Below, piece by piece: positions 30,677 to 42,185 of a DNA stretch of 64,000 nucleotides; the stretch's first letter is position 1; the number at the start of each line of letters is the position of its first letter. The position numbers and the translations under genes are program-made. The notes under the pieces were generated by a model that did not search any database, was not told the origin of the DNA, and saw nothing but the letters and a program-made list of their open reading frames with translations. This stretch comes from Bryopsis sp. KO-2023 (taxonomy: Eukaryota; Chlorophyta; Ulvophyceae; Bryopsidales; Bryopsidaceae), in NCBI GenBank assembly GCA_030272585.1, contig BSYQ01000004.1:310001-374000 (forward strand). Reading direction: 5' to 3'.

Positions 30677-33600
30677 GAAACACCTGCGGGTGGTGATTTC
30701 TCGGCATTTGTGATGGACCGATCAATTGACCGATCATGATCCGATCTAATCGGCATCTCCGATCCCGATCTCGATCCCGATCAAGCGCCGCGACCTGTCG
30801 GCACTTGATCGGCCGACGTTGATCGGTTTGATCGTGATCGGCCGATCAAAGTTGGCCGATTAAATCGGTCAGCCGATCAGATTGGTGATCGGCCGATCTC
30901 CATCGATGATCGGCCAAACCGATTTGATCGGCGATCGATCTGATCGGAAAAACCCGATCACGATTTAATCGGTCGGACCGATCAATCCACGACCGATTAG
31001 ATCGTGATCGGATCCATAGTATGCCTGTGACCCCTGGCTTAGATAACAGTGTTTTTAGCGCTGCATGATCGGTCCTGATTTTCACCACCTGACCCAAAAG
31101 ATGATGGCGATAGCGTTTACACGCAGCCACGATTGATAAGCACTCTCGTTCCGAAGTGCTGTACTTCACCTCTGCCGCGCTCAACTGGCGCGAGAAATAC
31201 GCAGTTGGGTGTTCCTGTGGCACTCCCTTCTCGTCCTCGAAAATCTGACTTAACACCGCTCCTATGGCATACGCGCTTGCGTCGCAATCCAAAATCCACG
31301 GTCGCCCATTGACTGGTGTTCGGAGTACTGGATTCGTCGTCATCATGTTCTTAATTTGTTCGAAAGCAGCCGCCTGATCCGAACCCCACTCGAACTTAAT
31401 GTTTTTCCGCATCAACCTGGTCAGAGGCCTGCTCACGTGCGCCAGTTTAGGTAGAAATCTCCTGTAGTATCCAGCCAAACCCAGGAACCCCCTTACATCA
31501 GCCACTGTACCGGGGCGAGGCCACTGTCGAACTGCCTCAATCTTGGACTCCATCATTTTCATCGTACCGCTCCCCACCACGTGTCCAAGAAAGGTTACCT
31601 CGTGATAGCCCCAGACACATTTTTTTAGCTTCAGTTTGATACTTGCCGACTCAGCCGCTGTTAACGTGTCATCCAGATCCTTGAGGTGTTGTCGAAAACT
31701 CCAAGAATAAGTCGCTGTGTCATCAATGTACGCTTGAAGGCACTTATCAAGGTACTTCTCGTACACCCTCGTAACCAGCTTCTGATGTGTGTGAGGGGCA
31801 TTCTTGAGTCCCATCGGCATCCTTGTGTATGTGTACGTTCCGAAAGGTGTACGATGGACGAGGTACTTCTGGCTTTCCGGTGATACTTTCACACAATAGT
31901 AGCCTATGAATCCGTCAGTGGTAGAGATCCAAGGAAATCCCGAAATAATATCGAGAATTTGTTCCATTATGGGTAGGGGGAAGGACTCCCGCTCGCATCG
32001 TTTGTTCAGTTCGATGTATGACACACACTTTCGGAATTCTCCTTTCTCCTTCTTAGGAGCGATCACAATTGGCGCGCACCAGGGACCGTCAGCGGGGATA
32101 ATGATACCCGCTTGAACCTCCTCATCAATGTTCTTTCGCAACCACTCCAATTCTGGAGCCGACAGCCGCGGTCTGTATCCCGAATAAAAAGGTTTCACAC
32201 CTGGTTTCAACTCAATGTGATGTTCCACCAAGTCAGTGGTTCGTATGTCCGCAATCGACGTCGCAAACATCCCCTCGTGCTTCACCAGGACTTTCAGCAA
32301 CTCCACGCGCTGTTGTGGATCCAATTCCGAATTGATATGAAGTTCCCCCAAGGGAGCCAGTCGATCTTCGAGCGCCCTCAGCTCAGCGTCCACGTTTGGG
32401 TCCGTTTGTGTTTGTGGAGGGGACTCCACTACTTTCGCCTGATAGTCGGACTTCGGTTCTGTGTCGGCAGTCCCCAGCGACTGCTTCCTGTCGGTCTCCT
32501 CGTTTCGTGTCTCCTTTCCTTTGTTTGGAACAGTTGCAGCCGAGTTCCCCACTTCGTATTGGGGAAGGTTAGTCACCTCCCCACACTCTTCCACTTCAGG
32601 CATCCCTTTGAGTGCCTCCTGACCACAGCAATCCCTCTGGGGCAGGTCCTGTAATAGTTCTACTTCTTCCTTTTCATCCCCAACTTCAGTAATGATTTGC
32701 TGACCTCCCAAAGAAACATTCTCAGTTGGATCTACCACTGCTGCCAAACTTTCACCCAACCTTGCACTTTCATCATTCATATAATCTGAACCCTCTGCAA
32801 ATGTTGGATTTTCATGAACAGAGCCAGCCCAGTTTTCCAATCGACTCTCACATACCACCTTCGCCAGAAGTCCTGCCACTTCCTCTTCCTCATCTGTTGT
32901 TTCCTCGTCCTCATCACCGTCTTCCTCACTCGACGTTCCCGATGCGCTCGCAGTCTGATGACGGCGACCCACAGTTACCGATTTCCCTTCCGCACCATGA
33001 ATTTCGTAAGTTCCAGCAGCATAATTCCCGACTGCAGTCGTAGCTTCCAACCAATCGCGACCCAAAAGCACATCGTAGGATGATTGTGAATCCCAAACCG
33101 GGACTCGAAGGTTCACGACGATTCCCCCGACGCCAATGGCCACTTTTTCTTTGCTTTGCCCGAAAGGTCGAGAAGACGACCCATCAGCCAATCGAACCAC
33201 ATATCGCGACTTTTGCTGCACCGGCACATGCGCTCGCCTGGCCGCCCTGATATCCAACATGGTTTTCGATGAACCGGGATCAATTATGACCCGATCCAAA
33301 GTCGTCCCGTTGATCACTCCTGTGGTCACTGATGCATGCGATAGGTAGGATCCAATTGGAGCTGGAGCGTCGCCTTGTTCCCCAGTCCGCGTAACCTTCC
33401 CTTCTTTCGTCCCTTTTCGTTTTCGATGAGATTTTCGAGTCGCCCTGGACTCTCGCTCGCTATGGATCATTGCTCGTCTGAACTCCAAGCCCACCTTGGC
33501 TCCATACTTCAAGTATTGACGATAAGGAAACTGCAGCTCCTTAACGTGGGCCAGCATTTCGGGATCTGGGGGTAGTACTCGTCGCTTCGGATTCTTCTTA

Positions 33601-34781
33601 CTCGCCTTAGCTGGCCCCGAACTCTCAGCTTGATCTCCAGGTCCAGTAGTCTCAGGATGAGCACCCCCAGGATGCCCTGCTTCTGTCATTTCCGAATCCT
33701 CATCGATGGCCATGTAACAGTTAACATGGACATCCTCATCAGACGAAAGCTCGTCCACCCCAACCACTCGGGCTCGCTGCGAAAATCCCACTTGTTTCGG
33801 GTGTACCTCCGATGTCCTTGGAGTCATTGACGAATGTGCAGGCACGGACTTGTCATACGACCGTGCATCTTGTCGATTCTGCGCCGAACCATAGTCCACT
33901 GGCCTCTGCCCTGGCACCTCTCCCTCCGATCGCCTCCATGGTCCATCTGTGTCATCACGACGTGGCCTTGTTTCATAATTCCGCTGTCCATAGTATTCAC
34001 GCCCTCCAGTCTGAGTTCTGTAAGGCCCCCGACCTTGGGGTCGAGACCTGCATTGCGTCGAGATGTGTCCAACTTTTCCGCAGTTCCAACAAGTCCGATC
34101 CACATTCGCTTGGGCTTCAAACCCTCGGATAGGCAACCTCGCGGACTGCCCAGAGGTCATCGCCGTCAAAGGAGCTTGCAACACGGGTTTAGGCCTCTGG
34201 TATCGACCTCTTCTGTCCCCTTCATGAGTTCCCAGTCGTGCAGCAAAACTCGCATTCAAGGTTGTAGGCAACTCCCCAATATCCTGGGCCGTTCGCTCAG
34301 ACGTCAACGCTGCATCAACCATTAGATCAAACGTGCCAACTCCAGAGTTCAATGCGTACAACTTCACCGAGGCCACACACAACCCCTTTGCCCAGTCACG
34401 ACGGAGTGTATCCAAGGCTGGAGCACCAGGGCCCAAATGATCGACAACCGACCGAAACCTCTCAGCATAAGCCCTCACTCCTTCAGAGGGATCCTGGCTG
34501 GGAGCTTGCACGAATTGCCTGAGTGCGTCAGTCGCACGTTCATCACGAAAACGCTGCGTGAATCTGTCGGAGAACTCAGCCCACGTTCTGCCACCATTTT
34601 CGATCCAAGTGGCGTTGTTATTATACCAAAGTTCGGCCTCTTGTGTTAGCCATAGCCCAACTCGCGCCAACTTCTCTGCATCACTGACTGTTCCATTGTT
34701 GTTGCACACTTTGTTGAAATGCTTCAACCAGAGCCCAGGGTCTTCTTGCCCGGTAAATTCGCACGGGGCTTCTTTCCCCAT

Positions 34782-35129
34782 CTTGACCTCTTGCGCTCAG
34801 TACCTCGCACAGGCGACGACAACACAAAAACCCACGTCCAAACAAGAGTGCCTACTGACTTATTCAGCGACGGTTAGCTGAGATGAACACCGCCCTCAAT
34901 ACTCGATAAGCAACACAGCCAACAATCAGCAATCAACCACCCCAACGTGGCAGTCCCTTCTCTGCGCTTGGTTGAATCCTTTACCACTCGTATCCGTGGT
35001 CGCGGGTTCGAATCCCACAGCCCTGGTTCGAATCCAGTCAATGATTCCGTTTTTTCTGTCGTCACCACCACGGACCACGCAAGGCCTTTCTTTCCCCAGC
35101 GCCAGACCCCTTCCGGCTCGTCGGACCAG
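34782..35129 (-). other. 5' leader of Gypsy element 2 with box B-like cluster
   Basis: Non-coding leader between the 5' LTR and the gag start. On the minus strand a sequence starting TGGTCCGACGAGCC lies one base inside the LTR and is the likely primer-binding site for an unidentified tRNA. On the plus strand three box B-like motifs occur within 70 bp: GGTTGAATCC (34,970) and GGTTCGAATCC at 35,005 and 35,025. No complete tRNA folds. Confidence 0.5.
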
Positions 35130-35340
35130 TGTTACCGGTGATTCTGGGCTGGATGGGGCAAAGAAACTATTCGACCAACCCAACTCGATAGCTTACAACC
35201 CAATCAGAATACGTTCGTTCACTCAGTTCCACTTCTTAAGAATCCACATCCCACCATTCCGGTTACTGTCATTATGTCCTAACTGTCCCAAGTCAACCCC
35301 TTTTCCATTCCACATCAGCCACACAACTGACCCTGGAACA
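35130..35340 (-). repeat. 5' LTR of Gypsy element 2
   Basis: 211 bp, one visible difference from 28,227-28,437. It is followed on the plus strand by the target duplication GCGT and then by the upstream region of the ABC-F gene, whose ATG lies 236 bp further on. Confidence 0.9.
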
Positions 35341-35575
35341 GCGTCAGCTTCTCTCCACCCTCCTCCACATGTCATTTCAGATCAATTTAGCGTGCGTTCC
35401 GTTTTTTTTAGCACATACCCGCCCTCTGGCTTTATTTCAGCGAGTCCGAGAGCCGCCGACGCTTCTTCCTCCGACCAACAGCCGCGTATCTTCACCCGAT
35501 TCCCGCCGACCTATTATTTGAGGCCATAGCGGTTGATTCTCCTTTTCGAGCCAAGCTCCGAGATACCGAGGAAAG

Positions 35576-38500
35576 ATGCCCAGCGACAGGAAAAAGAAGA
35601 AGGCAGCTGCGGCCAAAGGAAAAGCGAAGGCGGTTAAGGATCCAAAGGAGGTGGAAGCAACGGAACCATCGTCGATCGTGCTGTCGAATCGAGCGTGCAC
35701 GGGTGTCTTGACGTCGAATCCGCTTTCCAGAGACGTTCACTTCGCCAGTCTGACTTTGCTCTTTCACGGACACGAGCTGCTTCAAGACAGCGTTTTGGAA
35801 TTGAACTACGGGAGGTAAGCAGATATATATGGGGAAGCTTGCATCCTTTTCGCGCTTCTCATCGAAAAACTCAGTCCAGCGTGGGTGCAAATTTAGATGG
35901 GAAGCGAAAACAGCAAAACTGATTTTAGCGGGATAAGGTGGAGAGATACTTTCAAAGTCAGAAAGGCCTTTGAATTTTAATTTTTTGATTATTTTTGTGG
36001 GGGAGGTGAGCTGGTGGGTGGGTTTTTTCTTTCTTGATTTTTGCTGGCAGCTGGTGAATTGCTGCTGGGTTCTGTTCTGAGCTAATTTGTGTTTTATTTT
36101 CAAGACGATATGGACTCCTGGGGTCAAATGGTTGCGGAAAATCCACCCTGTTGGAGGCCTTGGCTAGTCGAGAACTGCCCATTCCAGAACACATCGATCT
36201 TTACTATTTGTCCAGAGAGGCGGAGGCTTCGGACATGAGTGCTCTAGAAATGGTGATGAGTGTGGACGAAGAGAGAATCAGACTTGAAAAGGAGTCTGAA
36301 CGTTTGGCCGATGATGACATGACCCCGGAAGTGGAGCAGCGATTAACTGATATTTATGAAAAGTGAGTGACAGGGGATTCGTCCGGAAAATGGGCTGATT
36401 TGCATGCACTAACTTTGTTTTGAATTATTATTATTTCAGGCCGTGGATTATATTTTCCTTGCCCCCCTTGTGTTTTGCGAATCAAGTCCATGTTGTTTGA
36501 ATCGATTTGATGTGGGCGTGGTTGCATGGTTGCAATCCTCAATGGAATTTTTTGAAGCACTGGAGCTTGATATTCTGTTGAAAATGCCCTTTCCGAAAAA
36601 AAATATACACACAACTTGACTCGCTGTGTTGCCAAAGGCCAAGAGCCCACTCTATGCAAGCATTTTCTGTGCCGGCATTCGTGCTATAAAAACTGATACA
36701 TCGTTGCTTGAATTCATTTTAAATGTTAAAAATATGATTTGCTCGTTTGCAGATTGGATGAACTGGATTCTGATAAAGCTGAGGCCCGGGCAGCTTCGAT
36801 TCTACACGGTCTTGGATTCACGAAGGGTGCACAGGTGACCTCCACGAAAAAAATCTACCAATCGTAACAGCTCAAGCGTGGCCACTGCTAAGTTGCATAT
36901 AATATATATATATATCCATTTTTGGAATTGAGGCTTGGGGTTCTGAGTAGCTCTATATAGGTGCTGCACAGCTTTTTGAAACATCTCCTCAAGCTAGTTG
37001 AGCCTTTGATATTTTTCTCAACAAGGAAAAAATATATATCAAGAAAAATAAACAATAAATGTATGTACTATACATGTAGTTCTTCATGTGTAAAGAAATA
37101 AAGCACTATGTATCTTGTTGATGGGCAAGCTCAAGGTATATTCATGTTTCGTTGCTCACAGGCCAAGAAAACCCGAGAATTTTCTGGAGGGTGGCGAATG
37201 AGAATCGGGTTGGCCAGGGCTCTTTTCATCGACCCCACTTTCCTCGTTCTGGATGAGCCCACCAATCACTTGGATTTGGAGGCCTGCGTGTGGTTGGAAC
37301 AGTACCTACGCAAGTTTCGACGAATTCTGCTGCTGGTTTCGCACTCCCAAGATTTCCTGAACGGCGTTTGCACAAACATCATCCACATGCAAGGCAAGCA
37401 GCTGAAAACTTACACCGGAAACTACGACACTTACATGCGAACTCGGGAGGAGCTGGAAGAAAATCAAATGAAAAGATACAACAAAGAACAGGAGCAAATC
37501 CAGCACATGAAGGAGTATATCGCGCGTTTCGGACATGGTCATGCGAAACTGGCCAGACAAGCGCAAAGTAAAGAAAAAACTCTGGCCAAGATGGTCAGAG
37601 GGGGGTTGACGGAGAAGGTGTTGAACGACAGAACTATCACTCTGGCTTTCGAAAACGTCGGGAGCCTTCCTCCTCCGGTGATGCAATTTCAAGAGGTGGC
37701 GTTCGGATATTCCAGAGACAAAGTTCTCTACAGAGACGTGAGTTCATGGGGTGTTGTGAAATGCTTTTTTCTTTTTTGTCTTGATGAGAAATTGTTGCTT
37801 TTTTGGTGGCGCTGTTCAGCATATGACACAATATCCTTTATTTAAAAAACGCAAAAACGGATGGAAAGAAGTAAATATTAATGTTTCTACACAGAAATAT
37901 AAATTTTGATCGTGAAAAGATGAGGGAAATGTTGTTTTGCTAGGTCGACTTTGGAGTGGATTTGGATTCTCGAGTTGCCATAGTGGGTCCAAATGGAGCT
38001 GGAAAGTCGACTTTGTTGAAATTAATGGTTGGGACTCTGGACCCTCTGGATGGAATGGTTAAGCGACACAATCATCTCAAAATCGGTCAATATCATCAGG
38101 TAAAGAAGGATGGGAGTGCCACGGAGAATTTTATTGTTTAAGAGATTTTATCCTGCTCTTTCGAAAACAGAACAGTCATCAATTTTCTGCATCAAGTTTC
38201 TCGAGACATTCCATGCCATTTTCCTTCTGCGACATTTCATTTCTTATTTTAACAATCGTGAAAATCCATCTGGATCTCCGCAAGCAATAGATTTTTTTTT
38301 CTGGTTATTATTATTTTTTAATTTTTTTTTTCGGGGGGGGGGGGGTGTTGTTAGCCGCCATTTTCAAGGTTTTTGCTCTGAGCAGAATGATTTTTCGAAG
38401 TGGGAAAAGATATCTGTGGATTTAACTTGCAAACCCACACGATATCTTTATCGCTTTCGTTTTTTTCTAAGGGTGATCCGTTTTGTTTGCATTTTTTTCC

Positions 38501-39511
38501 CTCAACAGCATTTGACAGAGCTACTGGAAGCCGACTTGACACCTCTCCAATACATGGTAACACTCTATGCACACACCTGTTCCAGAATAACAGCAATTAA
38601 TCTTCTGGGCCCATTCAAATTCTTTGATTCTTTTGTAACCATGGAAACGCATGTGACCTGTCATTCATAGGCTTCTCTTTGCTCTTCCTTTTTTTTGGTA
38701 TCTTGGCGAAATCAATTTCCGCAATATATCACTTTTTGGTAAGATATCAAGAATAGCGTGTCACCTGCAGTTGCGAGAATATCCTGGAAACTCAGAAGAG
38801 AAAATGCGATCAGCTATTGGGCGGTTTGGGGTGACGGGGGCTACCCAAAGTCATCCAATTTCTCAGATGTCAGACGGATTAAAAAGTCGGCTCGTGTTTG
38901 CTTGGTTGGCCTTCCGAAAACCACATATCTTGTTGTTGGATGAACCCACCAATCACTTGGATATAGAAACTATCGACTCCTTGGCAGCAGCTATTAACGG
39001 TGAGCTGGTTATGAGTCCATGTTGTGTTTTTTACGCATTATGTTTCAAGAAATCACTGTAATAGATGAGATGACTTGCTTGAGAACTAATTCAGGAAAAA
39101 AAAAAAAATTCTCACCCGGGTTTTCTGCTTATTCTTTGTGGAGGTGGGACAACGAATAGAAACTTGAAGGGGAAAAAAAAAGCCCCTTAAACCTTGACCA
39201 ACACTGATGCTGGATTTTGTTGTTTTTGTTTAAACTAATTTCTGCACACAATAGTGCCTCCAGATTTTTCCTTTCATTAATTTGTTCAACATGATTTTAG
39301 ACGATTCCTCATTTTTTTTTTCTGTGGGTTTTTTGTGTCAAAATTGACAGACTGGGATGGAGGTATGGTGTTGGTGAGTCACGATTTCCGATTGATTTCT
39401 CAAGTAGCAACGGAAATATGGGAAGTGGCTGATGGCAAAGTGGAGCGATGGAAGGGAGATATACAGTCTTACAAAGAGCATCTCAAAAAAAAGTTCAGAG
39501 CGGACGACTGA
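35576..39511 (+). CDS. ABC-F family ATPase (ABCF1/ABCF2-like translation factor)
   Basis: Eight exons: 35,576-35,814, 36,105-36,362, 36,753-36,834, 37,162-37,737, 37,944-38,099, 38,509-38,556, 38,771-38,999 and 39,351-39,511. They encode 582 residues, the usual length. A Lys/Ala-rich N-terminus is followed by two ABC cassettes and no membrane segment. Walker A lies at 86-94 and 400-408, signatures FSGGW (200-204) and MSDGLKSR (486-493), and Walker B Asp-Glu pairs at 224-225 and 510-511. A charged linker joins the cassettes. ABC-F proteins act on ribosomes in the cytosol; this subgroup is tied to ribosome biogenesis and translation control. The Gypsy LTR ends 235 bp upstream and may have displaced its promoter. 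Confidence 0.95.
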
Positions 39512-40337
39512 CACAAACCAACACATTGTTTATCCTGCATTTGATCGTTTCGTTCATTGGATTAAACCCGAGCCCAATTCTGGACAAGGGATGGGGACCA
39601 AAACTGTGGTCAAAAAAAAGAAAATGCTTATTTTTTCTTTCTCAGAAAAAAAAGGGAGGGGGGAGGGGAGCTGGAAAAGAAGAATCGCTGTTTCTGTTTC
39701 TTATTTTTTGCCCTCCCTCTTCATGGTTGCTTTTTTTTTCTTCTATTTTTTGCTTGTCGGCTGCCAATCAATTTCGTTCGTTTCGTCTCGTTTGGGGTTT
39801 GCTGCCAGCAAGCAGCGATTGATGGGTTTGTATAGAATTTGGTGGTTTGGGGGGTGGGGGAATGAGTTGGGACCATTTGATTGTGGTGCGATTGTGAGGG
39901 ATTTAGGGTGTAGGGGGTAATTGAAGCCAAAAGATGCAGTGGATGTCATATATTTGGGAGGGGTGGGTGCAGTGCATTAAATCCTTATGTAAGAATTTGC
40001 TGGAGGCGATTGTCCATCACTCTGGATGCTGTCCCCCACTCATCAAACAATAGCAGGTGTCTCAAAGCCTCCAGTGGAACCTCGAAATCCCCCCAGGGCT
40101 CTTCTTTCCCCCCCCTGTTGCACAAACTCCTATCAAAACGTGGACGGCTGAATGACACCTTCGCCGATTTGCGGCTGGATTCGACGAATGCATCTGACAG
40201 GAAGGCGGGGTGTTTTCTACGCTATTCACTCCGAAACTGGCTGCTGGCCACCTGTCCTCCTTCCTAAACGTGTCGGCCACCTGAGGGTTATCAAGAAAAA
40301 AGCCAAGAGCATGGCTTGTCAAACGTAGACCGACGCC
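39512..40337. other. Intergenic region
   Basis: Contains the 3' untranslated region of the ABC-F gene and the upstream region of the F-box gene. T- and G-rich runs (39,660-39,770) and no supported gene. Confidence 0.5.
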
Positions 40338-41606
40338 ATGGGATCCAGCACATCTAAGCCAGCCACCAAGGCACTGGGGTCCAGCACATCTGAGCCAGCC
40401 CCCGAGAAGACGACACTGTGTTTGGTGCCATCACCACCCCTCCAGTCTTTCCCCACTCCATCCGTCCCAGGTGTTCACCTTGTCGGATACAGTTTCACAT
40501 GTCGAAAACTGCGTGGCAAGAATAGCTAAGACTCGTCAGGGTGCTGAGCCGTTGCTGTTCCGATCGTTTTTCTAGATGTTGAGATCGAATGGAGCTTGCC
40601 ACCAGAAATACTGGAAATGATTCTCAAAAAGCTCCCAGCCAGAGATGTCGTCCTGTGCTCGGCTGTGGCAACGATTTGGAGGCGTGCAGTAGCAAGTGAA
40701 CTGAGTCTTTCAAGGAAAGTGGCTCTGGAACGAGCTTGGCGATTTGGTGATGTGGAGCCCAAGATTTGTTACAATCACCATTTAAATACCCATTGCGCTG
40801 CGAAAAGCAGCAGCCTTGTTGCAATGGCTGGTAGGCATGGGATCCAGTTGGTCGATTTGAACAACCAGGAAATGCTTTTGGACCACCCACGTCAAGATGT
40901 GGGGAGTGTGCATAGTGTGGGTTTTTTCAAGCACTTGCTCTTAGCCGGGAATGAAGAAGGTTTACTGTTCGGCTGGGATGTGATCTCAAAAATCCGGATG
41001 GTAGAAATGAGGGTGTGTGAGGGACCTGTTTTTGCCTTGGTGGGTTTTGAAGGGCAGATTGCTGTTGGGGGAAGAAGTGGGTATCTTGCCATCATCTCAA
41101 TTGATGATCAAAGGCCCAAGACAATCCTACATGGACATGAGAATCGAATCACGTGCCTTGCTGTTGAACAAGAAGAGAAAGTGCTCATCAGCGGCTCTTG
41201 GGATAAGACTGTTCGGGTTTGGGACCTAACCAAGGACGCGTGCATTCATGTTTTGAGAGGTCATAACGATGCTGTGGAGTCATTAGGTGTGGGGGGCGAT
41301 ACAGTGATCAGTGGATCCTATGATAGTTCACTGTGCCTGTGGAGCCTAAAGAGTGGCGCCTGTTTATCGAAGTTGTTTCCTCACGCTTGGTGCAACCTGG
41401 CCATAGGCTCATGCAATTCCCATTTTTTCAGTGGGTCGTATTCCAGGGAAATAAAAATTTGGGACAGTGGGGGATCTTTTTTGAGGACGCTCAAAACGAA
41501 AGGCTCTTGTGTGAGGAATGGGGTTTGGGGGGACAATGAGAGGTTAGTGTGTGTCAGCGCACTGGGAGATATCACGGAATGGGACTTTTCGAAAGCAATC
41601 CATTAG
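40338..41606 (+). CDS. F-box / WD40-repeat protein
   Basis: The second exon (40,576-41,606) is certain. The first (40,338-40,470) is inferred from a Kozak-like GCCATGG start and a phase-1 GT-AG intron of 105 bp. Together they give 387 residues. An F-box lies at about 52-92 (LPPEILEMILKKL ... WRRAV). WD40-type repeats follow, clearest at HGHENRITCLAVEQEE...SWDKTVRVWDL and RGHNDAVESLGVGGD...SYDSSLCLWSL. Such proteins are substrate adaptors of SCF ubiquitin ligases: the F-box binds SKP1 and the propeller binds targets. The N-terminus MGSSTSK would suit myristoylation if the first exon is right. The target is unknown. Confidence 0.82.
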
Positions 41607-42185
41607 AGATATGAAGGATTTCTGTTTAAGAATTTCCTGAGTTTTTGGTCTTCATTGCTGTGAATAAGTAAAGCTTTTATTCGTAACGAAGGAACGAGAT
41701 CTACAATCAGTTCTGTTTGGACATGTGGTAAGTGCTTCGATTTGGCACCCTATCCCAAAACATAGCATATTGCAACAAGCGTCATGAATCACCATTTTTT
41801 CAAAATTTGATACGTGAAAGCCTTAAAGTAGCAATGGCCATGAATGACAGATCTCTAATCGTGAACGGCGGGCGTCTCATTTTTTTTTTAATACATCGAA
41901 ACAAGGAAGCCACCAGAAAACGATTGGACTTACAGGATATGTGCCTCTCCAGTCAGCACACCATTGCACTCTAGCTCAACAAGCCCATAAACTTCGTCAT
42001 ACCGTTTAAGTGTTACACTCATCAATTTCAAAAATTCCGGCTCAGGTAATGACCATCAGGAAACGATTCGATTTGAATGAACGGTATCAACCTTTGTCGA
42101 AAAATGAGGTTGCTACATCCCAACTGAAATAAATTTTTGCTTTCGGCAATTAAATGGTTTCCCTGTTTCCCCACTCAAATTACCA
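41607..42185. other. Spacer between convergent genes
   Basis: Holds the 3' ends of the F-box gene (+) and the D-glutamate cyclase gene (-). No gene seen. Confidence 0.5.

Larger units (their letters stand above)
30000..31022. mobile_element. Non-autonomous Mutator-like element, GATCGG-rich
   Basis: This 1,023-bp insertion has perfect 12-bp terminal inverted repeats, ATACTATGGATC and GATCCATAGTAT, and is flanked by a 10-bp direct repeat GCCTGTGACC (29,990-29,999 and 31,023-31,032). A 9-11 bp duplication is typical of Mutator-like elements. It has no coding capacity. Most of its length consists of iterated TGATCGG/CCGATCA motifs. The centre holds an inverted pair of tRNA-derived sequences. Classification rests on duplication length; the short terminal repeats are less typical. 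Confidence 0.85.
28511..34781 (-). pseudogene. gag-pol of Gypsy element 2, split by an insertion
   Basis: The frame starts at 34,781 and stops at 28,511. It is broken only by the 1,023-bp transposon plus its 10-bp target duplication; removing 1,033 bases returns both halves to the same frame (about 1,745 codons). In order it has a Gag domain, a CCHC knuckle (CWNCGKVGH, near residue 230) and an aspartic protease whose triad reads D-P-G rather than D-S/T-G. Reverse transcriptase follows with Y-I-D-D near residue 1,019, then RNase H (cut after the TDHAALK region). The integrase has an HHCC finger and a DDE core. The substitution in the protease triad is unusual. The first half reads into the transposon and stops at 30,846. 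Confidence 0.9.
28227..35340 (-). mobile_element. Ty3/Gypsy retrotransposon 2, interrupted by a DNA transposon
   Basis: Minus-strand element with short 211-bp LTRs (28,227-28,437 and 35,130-35,340) that differ at one position I can see (28,243 A versus 35,146 G). LTR ends are TGTTACC and GGAACA, with a 4-bp target duplication. It carries one long gag-pol frame without a chromodomain, so it is a different lineage from the first element. A 1,023-bp transposon at 30,000-31,022 splits RNase H. Its sole obvious lesion and near-identical LTRs indicate a young insertion. Confidence 0.92.
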
